DNA of 64,000 bases from SSC4 sp964443225 (GCA_964443225.1 CAYUCC010000018.1:13834-77833), one strand, 5' to 3'. Counted from the stretch's first letter, positions 8,590 to 18,025 are shown. A program made the numbers and translations. Notes: generated from the letters alone by a model not told the origin.

Positions 8590-8651
8590 CCGGAAGTAAG
8601 CCTTAATCGACCTATGTCATCTCATTTTCTAGAAGGAAAAGAAGTACAATC

Positions 8652-8864
8652 ATGTCGCAACGAGTACAAGGCACCGTCAAGTGGTTCAATGCCACCAAAG
8701 GCTATGGTTTCATCTCCCAGCAAGGTGGCGATGATGTCTTCGTTCACTATTCCGCCCTCCAGCAGGACGGTTACCGCTCGCTCGCTGAGGGCCAGCGGGT
8801 CGAATTTACGGTCGAACGCGGCCCCAAGGGTCTCCAGGCCAGCGGCGTCACCGTGCTGGCCTAG
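8652..8864 (+). CDS. Cold-shock domain protein (CspA family)
   Basis: 70-residue single OB-fold RNA/DNA chaperone that melts secondary structure in RNA. RNP1 reads KGYGFI (about residues 16-21) and RNP2 reads DVFVHYSAL (about 28-36). The opening QGTVKWFNATKGYGFI is a typical start for the family. The start is ATG 8652, with AAGGA about 14 bp upstream. It is monocistronic, with its own promoter, a terminator-like hairpin in the leader, and a structured 3' region. Confidence 0.96.
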   Translation: MSQRVQGTVKWFNATKGYGFISQQGGDDVFVHYSALQQDGYRSLAEGQRVEFTVERGPKGLQASGVTVLA

Positions 8865-8873
8865 TCCCAACAC

Positions 8874-8934
8874 CCTATCCGAATGACTTTCCTCAGGTGT
8901 CTCATCGAGACACACAGCAGGTTATTCGGATAGG
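8874..8934. other. Nested stem-loop downstream of the cold-shock gene
   Basis: Outer arms CCTATCCGAAT (8874-8884) and ATTCGGATAGG (8924-8934) pair perfectly over 11 bp. Inside, GTGTCTC (8897-8903) and GAGACAC (8907-8913) make a 7-bp hairpin with an ATC loop. The structure starts 9 bp after the stop codon and has no T-tract, so it is not itself a terminator. It may be a 3'UTR stability element, a small RNA or an inserted palindrome. Confidence 0.6.
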
Positions 8935-8959
8935 ACCTGATACAATCGGATCGAGTTCC

Positions 8960-8989
8960 AAAAGGCGCGAGTACACCTTGCGCCTTTTT
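8960..8989. terminator. Bidirectional intrinsic terminator between csp and the PfkB gene
   Basis: AAAAGGCGC (8960-8968) and GCGCCTTTTT (8980-8989) form a GC-rich stem with an A-tract on one side and a T-tract on the other. It lies between the convergent cold-shock and kinase genes and can serve both. Confidence 0.85.
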
Positions 8990-9066
8990 CTTTTGCAGCA
9001 TAACGAGCGCCATACGCCGCTGCCCGGATGTTTGGCTTGTTGGACACCGACGCCAGTACGGCCAGC

Positions 9067-10029
9067 TCACGTCAATCGCGCCACCGTGTCTGCAAACGAC
9101 TTCACCCCCACCGTCGCACCCACCGCACCGACGCACGCCGCCCCGGCGGCGTGGCCCAGTCGCACGGCATCCACCAGCTGCCAGCCGCGCCACAGCCCGG
9201 TGAGCAGCCCCCCCGCAAAACAGTCACCGGCACCAGTGGCGTCGACCACCACCGCCGGCAGTGCGGGCACCCACAGCTGCTCGTTCCCCTGGTGCGCCAC
9301 CAGGCAGCCGCCGGCGCCCAGCTTGAGGATGACCATGCCCACACCGGCATTCACCAGCGCACGCGCCACCTCCTGCGGCGCCTGGCACCCCGTCAACGCC
9401 CGCCCTTCGGCCAGGTTGGGCAGAAAGTAGTCGACGTGCGGCAGGCAGGGCGCCAGTACGTCCATCCAACGCCCCGTGTCGTCCCAGATCACATCCAGTG
9501 ACGTGACGACCCCCGCCGCCCGCGCCGCCCGCAGCACACTGACCAGCGGCGGACCGTCGAGCCCGGGCAGCACCAAGGCCCCAGCGACGTGCAGCATGGC
9601 TGCGCGGCAGATCACGTCCAGGTCGATGTGTTCCAGGCCCAAGGCCCCGTTGGCACCAATGGCATGCACGAACCGCCGTTCACCATCGGCGTCGACCAGC
9701 ACCAGGGTGGTCGAGGTGCCCGCAGAAGCGACACGGCGCACCGAAGTCACGTCCACGCCGGCATGCGCCAGTGACTGCACCACAAAATCCCCCAATGGAT
9801 CGACCCCCGCACAGGCAACGATCGTGACCGGTACGTCGAGTCGCGCGAGCGCGATGGCGGTGTTTGTCGCCGACCCACCGGGGTAGAGGCCAATCGTTTC
9901 GACCAGTGCCTGCTGGCCGGGCCCGGGTATGCTGCGCAGCGGGCGGGCCACCAGGTCAGCCACCATGGAGCCGAGGCAGACGACGGAACCCCGATGGGTA
10001 GGCTTCATGGTTTCTTCATTGTTGGTCAT
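9067..10029 (-). CDS. PfkB family carbohydrate/nucleoside kinase
   Basis: ATP-dependent sugar or nucleoside kinase of the ribokinase fold, about 320 residues. The N-terminal signature PGGSATNTAIALARL and the C-terminal DATGAGDCFAGGLLTGL, with its anion hole and catalytic Asp, are both present. The start is ambiguous: ATG 10029 (MTNNEETMKP) or ATG 10008 (MKPTHRG). It is divergent from moxR with 86 bp between. The substrate (ribokinase-, KDG- or nucleoside-type) cannot be assigned; no sugar operon is nearby. Confidence 0.88.
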   Translation of the reverse strand: MTNNEETMKPTHRGSVVCLGSMVADLVARPLRSIPGPGQQALVETIGLYPGGSATNTAIALARLDVPVTIVACAGVDPLGDFVVQSLAHAGVDVTSVRRVASAGTSTTLVLVDADGERRFVHAIGANGALGLEHIDLDVICRAAMLHVAGALVLPGLDGPPLVSVLRAARAAGVVTSLDVIWDDTGRWMDVLAPCLPHVDYFLPNLAEGRALTGCQAPQEVARALVNAGVGMVILKLGAGGCLVAHQGNEQLWVPALPAVVVDATGAGDCFAGGLLTGLWRGWQLVDAVRLGHAAGAACVGAVGATVGVKSFADTVARLT

Positions 10030-10044
10030 AGTCTGGAAGTCCAT

Positions 10045-10074
10045 TTGCCGTGTGTCTAGCATTGGGCGTATAAT
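10045..10074 (+). promoter_or_regulatory. Promoter of the moxR operon
   Basis: TTGCCG (10045-10050), an 18-bp spacer and TATAAT (10069-10074). The start would be near 10081, about 35 nt before the TTG start codon of moxR. Confidence 0.6.
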
Positions 10075-10115
10075 ACAGAACACCGACGGTTTCAGCAAAG
10101 AAAGGATAAAGAGCA

Positions 10116-11054
10116 TTGAATCTGGCCGAGTTTGCCCAGGCGGTGCAGCAAAACGTGGCCCAGGTCGTGATCGGCAAGGCGGATGTGGTCGAGCTGCTGC
10201 TGGTTGCCGTGTTGTGTGACGGCCACGTCCTGATCGAAGATGTGCCAGGCATCGGCAAAACCACCCTGGCCAAAACGTTGGCCCGCAGCCTGGAATGCAC
10301 CTTTGCCCGTATCCAGTTTACGCCCGACCTGCTGCCCAGCGATGTGACCGGGATCAGCATCTTCAACCAGCAGAACCAGACCTTCGAGTTTCGCACTGGC
10401 CCCGTCTTCAGCCAGATTCTGTTGGGCGACGAGATCAACCGCGCCACACCGCGCACCCAGTCCAGCCTGCTCGAGGCCATGCAGGAACGCCAGGTGACCA
10501 TCGACGGCATCACCCACCCGCTGCCACGACCTTTCCTGGTGCTCGCCACCCAGAACCCGATCGAGCTCGAAGGCACTTTCCCGCTGCCCGAAGCCCAGCT
10601 CGATCGTTTCCTGATGCAGGTGCGCCTCGGTTATCCGAGCGCGGCAGAAGAAGAGGAAATGCTGCTGCGTTATGCCCACGCCGAGCCCTTCGCTGCTCTG
10701 CAGCCAGTTGTCTCAACCGCCCAGGTCATACAGCTGCAAGACGAGGTACGCCGCATTCACGTCAGTACCGATGTTCGTCGTTACGCACTGCAGGTTGTTC
10801 GCGCCACCCGCGATCACCCTTCGGTCGAGCTGGGTGTATCGCCGCGGGGATCGTTGGCGCTGTTCAAGGCCTGTCAGGCACTGGCCGCCGTGCGCGGGCG
10901 CGATTACGTCATCCCCAGCGACGTGCAGCACCTGGCCGCCGCCGTGCTCACCCACCGCATCCACGTCAGCCCACAGACCCGCCTGCGCGGCCGTACCCCG
11001 GCCCAGGTCGTGGCAGAAATCGCCGGCACCGTGCCTGTACCGGTGGCTGAGTAG
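10116..11054 (+). CDS. MoxR family AAA+ ATPase
   Basis: Chaperone-like ATPase thought to assist maturation of protein complexes together with the DUF58 (von Willebrand-like) protein encoded next. It is 312 residues starting at TTG 10116, with AAAGGA about 12 bp upstream; no ATG fits better. Walker A is PGIGKTT in EDVPGIGKTTLAK, and Walker B/sensor is LLGDEINRATPRTQSSLLEAM. FDNL-type blocks QNPIELEGTFPLPEAQLDRF are standard for MoxR. First gene of moxR-DUF58-DUF4129; 14 bp to the next gene. Confidence 0.94.
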   Translation: MNLAEFAQAVQQNVAQVVIGKADVVELLLVAVLCDGHVLIEDVPGIGKTTLAKTLARSLECTFARIQFTPDLLPSDVTGISIFNQQNQTFEFRTGPVFSQILLGDEINRATPRTQSSLLEAMQERQVTIDGITHPLPRPFLVLATQNPIELEGTFPLPEAQLDRFLMQVRLGYPSAAEEEEMLLRYAHAEPFAALQPVVSTAQVIQLQDEVRRIHVSTDVRRYALQVVRATRDHPSVELGVSPRGSLALFKACQALAAVRGRDYVIPSDVQHLAAAVLTHRIHVSPQTRLRGRTPAQVVAEIAGTVPVPVAE

Positions 11055-11068
11055 CCGCCAGGATCACC

Positions 11069-12355
11069 ATGACGACTGCACAGCCACGTCCCCTGCGCAA
11101 ACACGCTCGTTATGTCGATCTGGAGAAAGACACCCAGTTCAGTGAGGCATGGGTCACCCTGGCCGTTATCCTGACCTTCCTCGGAGTGCTGCTCAGTAAC
11201 GCCTTCCTGACCGCCGCCGCCCTCAGCCTGCTCGTCATCGCTGCCATCACCTGGTTGTGGAATGAATTCAGCCTGTACGGCCTGCACTACGAGCGTCATC
11301 TAAGTGAGACGCGTGCTTTTTTGGGTGAAACGATCGAACTGACCCTCGAGGTGCACAACCAGAAGTTCCTGCCGCTGACCTGGTTGAGCATCACCGACCG
11401 TTTTCCCAGCAGCCTGCTGGTCAATACGAAGCAGGTGGAAGTCGATACCGTCACCAATTTCGGTGAGTTTCATTCCTTCTGGATGCCCGGTGCTTTCCAG
11501 CGCCTGACGCGCACCTACCAGGTGAGCTGCAACGAACGCGGCTATTTCACCTATGGACCCGCCATTGTCAGCACGGGGGATGGTTTTGGCCTCTTCAGCC
11601 GTCGCGCGACGCTGCCACCGCAGCAGCGCCTCATCGTCTATCCCCGCCTCTACACGGTGGCCGAGCTGCGCCTGCCGCACAAAAACCCTTTCGGCGATCA
11701 GGCGGCACGCGGCAAACTGTTCGAGGACCCGCTGCGCACCGTCGGCATCCGCACCTGGCAGCCGCCGGACAGCCAACGGCGCATCCACTGGAAAGCCACG
11801 GCCCACCACCACCAGCTGCTCAGCCGCCTCTACGAACCGAGTGCCGAGCCCCAGGTGTTGATTTTCCTCAACGTGGCCACCCTGGAACGTCACTGGCATG
11901 GTTACGTCCCCGAGCTCCTGGAGCGCACGATCAGCGTGGCCGCCAGCCTGGCAGCCCTGGCTGCCGAGCAGAAACTGGCGGTGGGCCTGATCGCCAACGG
12001 CGCCCTGCCCAACAGCGACCAGCCGATTCGTCTGCTGCCGGGCCGCAGTCCGGCGCAGCTCGTGCGCATCCTCGAGCTGCTGGCGGCAGTTACCTTCTTC
12101 GCCACCGGTCCCCTCGAGGAGATGCTGCTGCGCGAAGCGCCGCGCACACCGTGGGGATCGACGATCGTCGTCGTAACCGGTATTGCCCACCCGGCACTGC
12201 TGGCCGCGCTGTTGACCCTGGCTCAGGCGGGCCGGCAGATCGTGCTGCTGACCCTGGCCGAGGAACCGCCGCAAACCTTGCTGCCCGGCATCACGGTGCT
12301 GCATTTGCCGCACCTGGTGGAGGATCTCATCGTGCCGCAGGAGGTCACGTCCTGA
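11069..12355 (+). CDS. DUF58 domain membrane protein
   Basis: 428 residues. Two adjacent membrane segments sit near the N-terminus (about residues 28-65, AWVTLAVILTFLGVLL and TAAALSLLVIAAITWLW). A beta-rich extracytoplasmic or cytoplasmic part then leads to the DUF58 core, FEDPLRTVGIRTWQPPD then RRIHWKATA, at about residues 215-245. Family members pair with MoxR ATPases. The stop TGA overlaps the ATG of the next gene (TGATG at 12353-12357), indicating translational coupling. Confidence 0.92.
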   Translation: MTTAQPRPLRKHARYVDLEKDTQFSEAWVTLAVILTFLGVLLSNAFLTAAALSLLVIAAITWLWNEFSLYGLHYERHLSETRAFLGETIELTLEVHNQKFLPLTWLSITDRFPSSLLVNTKQVEVDTVTNFGEFHSFWMPGAFQRLTRTYQVSCNERGYFTYGPAIVSTGDGFGLFSRRATLPPQQRLIVYPRLYTVAELRLPHKNPFGDQAARGKLFEDPLRTVGIRTWQPPDSQRRIHWKATAHHHQLLSRLYEPSAEPQVLIFLNVATLERHWHGYVPELLERTISVAASLAALAAEQKLAVGLIANGALPNSDQPIRLLPGRSPAQLVRILELLAAVTFFATGPLEEMLLREAPRTPWGSTIVVVTGIAHPALLAALLTLAQAGRQIVLLTLAEEPPQTLLPGITVLHLPHLVEDLIVPQEVTS

Positions 12356-13854
12356 TGCTGCTGAGCGGCCGCCGTCGCGGCCTGATCTTCGCCTGCCTGG
12401 CTGGGATGGAAATGGCATGGTTCACGCCCTTTTTGCTGCTCGTGCTGGCCATTCCCAGCCTGTGGGGCAGTCGGGGTACACCCGTGCTGACGCCAGCGCT
12501 GGTGTTTGTGACCCTCTGGGCCAGCCTGTTGTTGTTGATGGTCACCATCGAGTTTCTCGACCGGCGGCAGGTCGACTCGCCGCGTTACGAGATCGTCCTG
12601 GTCACCCTGGTGATCGTGACGGCGCTGGTTGCCGTACGCCTGGTGCTGTATACGACGGCGCCGCTCACCGACTGGCGCTGGCTGGGCAACACCGCACAGG
12701 CCGTATTCAATTTTCACCGTGGTCTGCGATCTGAGTTGATCCTGGTGCTGGTTGCGCTGTTTCTATGGTGGCGGGCCACCAACGCCACCAGCCGCGAGAT
12801 CAGCTTTTTCAGCGTGGGTTTCAGTTTTCGCCTCGGTTTGCTCCTCTTGATCGTGGGCGGTGGTCTGTTGGCCGCACGGCCAGGAGGGACACGCAGCGCC
12901 CTGGAGTGCCTGTGGGTATTCCTCACCCTGGGCCTGATCGCCGTCGCGGTGACGCGCATCGAGGACCGCGCGGCCAACGCCCACGACAGCCGCGGTGCCA
13001 CGCTGCCGCCCGCCCGCCTGCTGCAGATGGTCCTGTTGATCGGTCTGACCGTCGGCAGTACAGCGGTTCTGGCCAGCGTCTATGCGCCAACGTCGTTTTT
13101 GCAGCTGCTGCGCTGGACGGCCCCATTCTGGCAGTGGCTGGGGCGTATCATCGCGGCCATCGTCGAGTTTGTGTTTGTGCTGCTGACTCCAGTTTTCAAC
13201 TGGCTCGAGGACGTGCTGCGCCGCCTGGCATCCAATCCGCAGTTAGCCCAGAACCTGGAAGATATTTTACGCAACCTGCGTGCACCCAGTCTGAACGGCG
13301 AGCCGCTGCCACCACCCACCGGTATTCCGGTGCCGGCTTGGGTGTGGACAGCCCTGCGCTACGGCTTCGTGCTGCTGCTGATCGCCCTGGCGGTAGGGTT
13401 CGTGCTCCTGTTCGTGGGCCGGCTGCGCACGCCGCGGCCGGGCGAAGAATCCGAGCGGGTCACCGGAGAGCCGGTCACCTTCGGCGGCAGGGCCGCGCAG
13501 CGCGGCTGGCGGCGTTTGCGCAACCTGGCGCGCCTGATCCAACGGTATGGCGTGGGCAGCCAGCTGCTGGCCGCGATTTCGGTGCAAAACATCTACGCCA
13601 ACGTCAGCCGGCTGGCGCGCCGTCATGGATTTGCCCGCCGCCCGGCGCAGCCGCCCGATGAGTACCTGGCGGTCCTGTGCCAGGCCTTTCCCGGCCACGA
13701 CCTGGCCCTGCAGCGCCTGACGACGGCCTACATGCGGGTCCACTACGGTGACCGCCCTGTCAGCGACGACGAATTGAGCCAGCTGCGCGCCGATTATCGC
13801 CTGTTACACGAAGAGGTGTCAGCCGCAGCCCTTCCCAGCACGACCACGCGGTGA
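12355..13854 (+). CDS. Multi-pass membrane protein with C-terminal DUF4129
   Basis: 499 residues from ATG 12355, which overlaps the upstream stop. About eight to ten hydrophobic segments fill the first 350 residues. The final 100 residues (IYANVSRLARRHGF, PPDEYLAVLCQAFP, YMRVHYGDRPVSDDEL) fit DUF4129. In many relatives this region is fused to, or adjacent to, a transglutaminase-like domain; none is present here. Third gene of the MoxR operon, probably acting at the membrane with MoxR and DUF58 in an unknown process. Confidence 0.85.
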   Translation: MLLSGRRRGLIFACLAGMEMAWFTPFLLLVLAIPSLWGSRGTPVLTPALVFVTLWASLLLLMVTIEFLDRRQVDSPRYEIVLVTLVIVTALVAVRLVLYTTAPLTDWRWLGNTAQAVFNFHRGLRSELILVLVALFLWWRATNATSREISFFSVGFSFRLGLLLLIVGGGLLAARPGGTRSALECLWVFLTLGLIAVAVTRIEDRAANAHDSRGATLPPARLLQMVLLIGLTVGSTAVLASVYAPTSFLQLLRWTAPFWQWLGRIIAAIVEFVFVLLTPVFNWLEDVLRRLASNPQLAQNLEDILRNLRAPSLNGEPLPPPTGIPVPAWVWTALRYGFVLLLIALAVGFVLLFVGRLRTPRPGEESERVTGEPVTFGGRAAQRGWRRLRNLARLIQRYGVGSQLLAAISVQNIYANVSRLARRHGFARRPAQPPDEYLAVLCQAFPGHDLALQRLTTAYMRVHYGDRPVSDDELSQLRADYRLLHEEVSAAALPSTTTR

Positions 13855-13857
13855 GCC

Positions 13858-14673
13858 ATGGATCGCCACACACAAAACAACCTCAGTCTCTGGAACGAAT
13901 GGGCGGAACTCCACGTGACTTCGGCCTTCTATGATGTGCCCGGTTTCAAGGCAGGCCGGTCAGGCCTGACGCCGTTGGAGCTCGCCGAAGTGGGTCCCGT
14001 CGCCGGCAAAGATTTGCTGCACCTGCAGTGCCATTTTGGAATGGGGACGCTCACCTGGGTTCGGCAGGGAGCACAGGTTACCGGCGTCGATTTTTCGGAC
14101 CGCGCGATCGCCCTGGCCCAGTCCTTGAGCACCGAATTGAACCTGCCCGCCCGTTTCATCTGCAGCGACATCTACGAACTGCCCGACGTGCTGCCGGGGC
14201 AGTTCGACATCGTCTTTACCTCCTTTGGCGTTCTGGCCTGGCTGTCCGACCTGGCACAGTGGGGCAGCATCATCGCCAACTATCTCAAGCCCGGCGGTTT
14301 TTTCTACATTGCCGAATTTCACCCCATCGTATCGGTCTTCGGCGACGCCGCGCACGTGGCCGATCTCAATCCCACACACCCCTATTTTTACTCGCCCGAA
14401 CCACAGGAATGGGAAGTGGTGGGCTCGTACGCCGTTGGGGACGTGCCGCTGCGCAACAAGCGTGCGTTCGAATGGAACCACAGCCTCAGCGAGATCGTGA
14501 TGGCCTTGATCGATGCGGGGTTACGGATCGACTTTCTCCACGAGTTCAGCTTTTGCGCCGAGCGTGCCCTGCCCTGCCTGGAAGAGGGTATCGATGGCTG
14601 GTGGCGCCTGCGCACGAAGGACGGCAGCCTGCCTCTCATGTTCTCGCTCAAAGCGAGCAAACCATCCCCATAA
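13858..14673 (+). CDS. Class I SAM-dependent methyltransferase
   Basis: 271 residues, starting 3 bp after the DUF4129 stop. The SAM site is LLHLQCHFGMGTLTWVRQGA with the acidic strand end VTGVDFSD, and motif III is DIVFTSFGVLAWLSDL. The HLQCHFG variant of the glycine loop is found in a common subgroup of small-molecule methyltransferases. The substrate is unknown. It may be co-transcribed with the MoxR operon by position, but the functions need not be linked. Confidence 0.88.
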   Translation: MDRHTQNNLSLWNEWAELHVTSAFYDVPGFKAGRSGLTPLELAEVGPVAGKDLLHLQCHFGMGTLTWVRQGAQVTGVDFSDRAIALAQSLSTELNLPARFICSDIYELPDVLPGQFDIVFTSFGVLAWLSDLAQWGSIIANYLKPGGFFYIAEFHPIVSVFGDAAHVADLNPTHPYFYSPEPQEWEVVGSYAVGDVPLRNKRAFEWNHSLSEIVMALIDAGLRIDFLHEFSFCAERALPCLEEGIDGWWRLRTKDGSLPLMFSLKASKPSP

Positions 14674-14698
14674 AATATACCCCCGATCTGGTGATTGT

Positions 14699-14728
14699 TT
14701 GACAACACTCCTATCGGTGTGTTACACT
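14699..14728 (+). promoter_or_regulatory. Promoter of the FMN riboswitch / ribXYZ operon
   Basis: TTGACA (14699-14704), an 18-bp spacer and TACACT (14723-14728). The start is near 14735, just ahead of the riboswitch aptamer, as expected for a leader RNA. Confidence 0.75.
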
Positions 14729-14744
14729 CGTTCCAGTTGAATAA

Positions 14745-14932
14745 ACCTTCGGGGCAGAGTGAGGTCCTTTCAGGTCGTTGCCTGGAGAGCCAATTCTCGA
14801 CCGGCGGTAGGGGAGGCGACTGTCAGCCAATGTGACGCCTCCCGAGCCCGTGACCCGCATCAGCGGTGGATCCGGTGGTGGCCAACAGGCCCAGTCCGGA
14901 GCCGACGGTATAGTCCGGATGGGAGAAGGTTG
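14745..14932 (+). ncRNA. FMN riboswitch (RFN element)
   Basis: Aptamer that binds flavin mononucleotide. Conserved RFN blocks appear in order: CCTTCGGGGCAG near 14746, GACCGGCGGTAGG near 14799, GAGCCCGTGACCCG near 14841, AGTCCGGAGCCGACGGTATA near 14893 and GTCCGGATGGGAGAAGG near 14913. One peripheral arm is longer than usual (about 14760-14795). A terminator follows at 15070-15107, so FMN binding probably ends transcription before ribX. Confidence 0.95.
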
Positions 14933-15069
14933 GGTTCCTGATTCCCGGGAGGTCGGACCCGCCAGAGACATTTTTGTCCTGGTACGGCCGGCCAGGGGAC
15001 CGACGCGGATGTCGATGGCCAGGCTTGCCATAACGGGCGATCGCTGGTTGGTCGCGGCATTCGATCCAT

Positions 15070-15107
15070 GCTTCCGAAGGTACAGGCCTTTGGAAGCTTT
15101 TGTTTTT
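15070..15107 (+). terminator. Expression-platform terminator of the FMN riboswitch
   Basis: GCTTCCGAAGG (15070-15080) pairs with CCTTTGGAAGC (15087-15097) over 11 bp with one G-U. The loop is 6 nt, and TTTTGTTTTT follows. It ends 16 bp before the ribX start codon. About 135 nt separate it from the aptamer, room for an antiterminator that I have not mapped. Confidence 0.88.
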
Positions 15108-15123
15108 GATCGACGAGAATCGT

Positions 15124-15972
15124 ATGATCGTGGACGAACGAGTGGAGTCATTGGGCAGTGTACAGCCGCCGCGCGAGCAGCCGGTACGCCGCAGGTGGTC
15201 GCTCAACCTGCGTACGGCGCGCGGGCTGACCAGCCTCCTGGCCCTGGTCGCCGGACTTCTGCTCTGGGAAGTGGTCGTCCGCTGGGGTCGTTACCCAACC
15301 TACATCTTGCCCAGCCCGCGCCTGGTCGCGCAGAAGTTCGGGACCATGCTGGCCGACGGCACCCTGCTCTACCACACGACACTGACGCTGGTTGAGGTCC
15401 TGGCCGGCCTGGCGCTTGGCATGGCGGTGGCGGTTGTTCTGGGCTACGTGATCGCCCGTTCACTCACGCTGGACCGGCTGCTGTCGCCGTACCTGGTCGC
15501 CTTACAAGCCGTTCCCATCATTGCCGTGGCGCCGCTGCTGATCATCTGGTTTGGTTTTGGCATCTCGAGCAAAATCCTGGTGTGTGCACTGACCGTGTTT
15601 TTCCCTGCACTGATGAGCACGGTCGTAGGCCTGCGCACCGTCGAACCGGACCTGGTAGCCCTGATGCGCTCGCTGCAGGCGAGCCGCTGGCAAACCTTCA
15701 CGATGTTGGAGGTCCCGTCGGCCCTCCCCTTCCTGCTCACCGGTCTCAAAGTCGGCGTCACCCTGGCGGTGATCGGCGCCGTCGTGGGTGAATTCGTCGG
15801 CGCTGACCGCGGCCTCGGTTTTCTCATCAACCTCGGCCGCAACCTGCTCGATACCCCGCTGATGTTCGTCGCCATCATCACCCTGGTGGGACTGGCCCTG
15901 ATCCTATACGGTCTGGCCACCCTGTTCGAGCAGCGACTCCTACGCTGGCGTCCGGGTAACCATGATGCATAA
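15124..15972 (+). CDS. ribX: Riboflavin ABC transporter permease RibX
   Basis: Membrane channel of a NitT/TauT-type importer; riboflavin specificity is inferred from the FMN riboswitch. It is 282 residues from ATG 15124; an earlier TTG at 15100 lies inside the terminator and is unlikely. About six membrane segments are seen. The permease coupling loop reads LMRSLQASRWQTFTMLEVPSA-type sequence, then ALPFLLTGLKVGV and GAVVGEFVGADRGLGFLI. Encoded ahead of the binding protein and ATPase in the order X-Y-Z. Confidence 0.9.
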   Translation: MIVDERVESLGSVQPPREQPVRRRWSLNLRTARGLTSLLALVAGLLLWEVVVRWGRYPTYILPSPRLVAQKFGTMLADGTLLYHTTLTLVEVLAGLALGMAVAVVLGYVIARSLTLDRLLSPYLVALQAVPIIAVAPLLIIWFGFGISSKILVCALTVFFPALMSTVVGLRTVEPDLVALMRSLQASRWQTFTMLEVPSALPFLLTGLKVGVTLAVIGAVVGEFVGADRGLGFLINLGRNLLDTPLMFVAIITLVGLALILYGLATLFEQRLLRWRPGNHDA

Positions 15973-16025
15973 TTTGCCGCTGGTAGTCGTTCATTCGTTC
16001 ACGTCATTCACGCAAGGAAAACACT

Positions 16026-17051
16026 ATGACAATCAATTACCGTACGCTTTCATGTCTTATGCTCGGTATTCTCCTGCTCACCGGGCTGGCTGGATGTGTG
16101 CCTGCCACTTCGACCGCACCGGCCAGCTCAACCGCGGCGCCCGCTGCCCTGGAACCCCTCGAATTGGCCATGGGCTACATTCCAAGCGTGCAATTTACGC
16201 CGTTCTACGTCGCCCTCCAAAAGGGCTACTACCGCGACGAGGGTCTCGACGTGCAGTTCCGGTACGGCTTCGAGTCCGATCTGGTCAAGCTGGTTGGCAC
16301 CGACGAGCTGCAGTTCCTGATCGGCAGCGGTGACCAGGTCATCCTGGGCCGTTCCCAGGGCCTGCCGGTGGTGTACGTCATGGAGTGGTACCGTCGCTTC
16401 CCCGTGGTCGTCTTTGCGCCCCAGGGGGCCGGCATCGCTTCACCAACCGACCTCGAAGGTCGTAAGGTGGGCATTGTGGGTCTCTTCGGCGCCAGCTACG
16501 TTGGCTGGAAGGCGCTCGTCGAAGCGGCGGGTATCGACGAAACCCAGGTCAACCTGCAGAGTATCGGTTTCACCCAGGCTGCTGCCGTCAAGGACGGGGT
16601 GGTCGACGCCGCCGTGGACTATTCGGTCAACGGGCCGGTGCAGCTGCGCCTGGCTGGGGATGAGGTGACCGAGTTCTTCGTGGCCGACTACATGGACCTA
16701 CCATCGAACGGGATCATTTCCAACGACAAGACCGTGGCCGAAAAACCGGAGCTGGTGGGCAAGTTCGTACGCGCCACCCTGCGCGGTCTGCAGGACACGC
16801 TCGACCATCCCGACGACGCCTTTGCCATCGCCGTGCAGCAGGTACCCGAAGCGGGTGCCGACGAAACAGCCCGCCAAACCAACCGGGCGATTTTCGACGC
16901 CAGTTTAGCGTTATGGCAGACTGACGGCATCCTCGGTCTGTCGGACGCGGCCCGCTGGACCGAAGCGGCCGCCTTCATGGAGACCGCCGGCCTGATTCCC
17001 GCCGGTGTCGATCCGGCCACGTTGTTTACGAACCAATTCATTCCACAATGA
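16026..17051 (+). CDS. ribY: Riboflavin-binding lipoprotein RibY
   Basis: Extracytoplasmic substrate-binding protein of the SsuA/THI5-like class, 341 residues. The lipoprotein signal has lipobox LAGC (GILLLTGLAGCVPA) and an Ala/Thr/Ser linker. The mature part begins LELAMGYIPSVQFTPFYVAL, followed by GYYRDEGLDVQF. The FMN-riboswitch-controlled operon points to riboflavin or a precursor as ligand. It starts at ATG 16026, with CAAGGAAA upstream. Confidence 0.9.
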   Translation: MTINYRTLSCLMLGILLLTGLAGCVPATSTAPASSTAAPAALEPLELAMGYIPSVQFTPFYVALQKGYYRDEGLDVQFRYGFESDLVKLVGTDELQFLIGSGDQVILGRSQGLPVVYVMEWYRRFPVVVFAPQGAGIASPTDLEGRKVGIVGLFGASYVGWKALVEAAGIDETQVNLQSIGFTQAAAVKDGVVDAAVDYSVNGPVQLRLAGDEVTEFFVADYMDLPSNGIISNDKTVAEKPELVGKFVRATLRGLQDTLDHPDDAFAIAVQQVPEAGADETARQTNRAIFDASLALWQTDGILGLSDAARWTEAAAFMETAGLIPAGVDPATLFTNQFIPQ

Positions 17052-17070
17052 CGCAGGCGGGTGCCGATCC

Positions 17071-17131
17071 GTGCGGGAGCAGGGAAACGGTTCATCGATC
17101 AAGTCGCTGATCACCTTCCCTGCTCCGGCAC
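17071..17131 (+). other. Intercistronic stem-loop between ribY and ribZ
   Basis: GTGCGGGAGCAGGGAA (17071-17086) pairs with TTCCCTGCTCCGGCAC (17116-17131) at 15 of 16 positions, with a 29-nt loop. There is no T-tract. Such hairpins after binding-protein genes often stabilise the upstream mRNA and let the lipoprotein exceed the ATPase (known for ABC operons; inferred here). Confidence 0.65.
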
Positions 17132-17173
17132 GAGCACCGGCAACCCAGTTCAGCGCCCGCACACGAGGTACGC

Positions 17174-17974
<801 letters not shown>

Positions 17975-18025
17975 GGAACCTGGCTGATCTGAACCCGGTG
18001 ATGGCTGGCAAATCGAATTGTTGTG

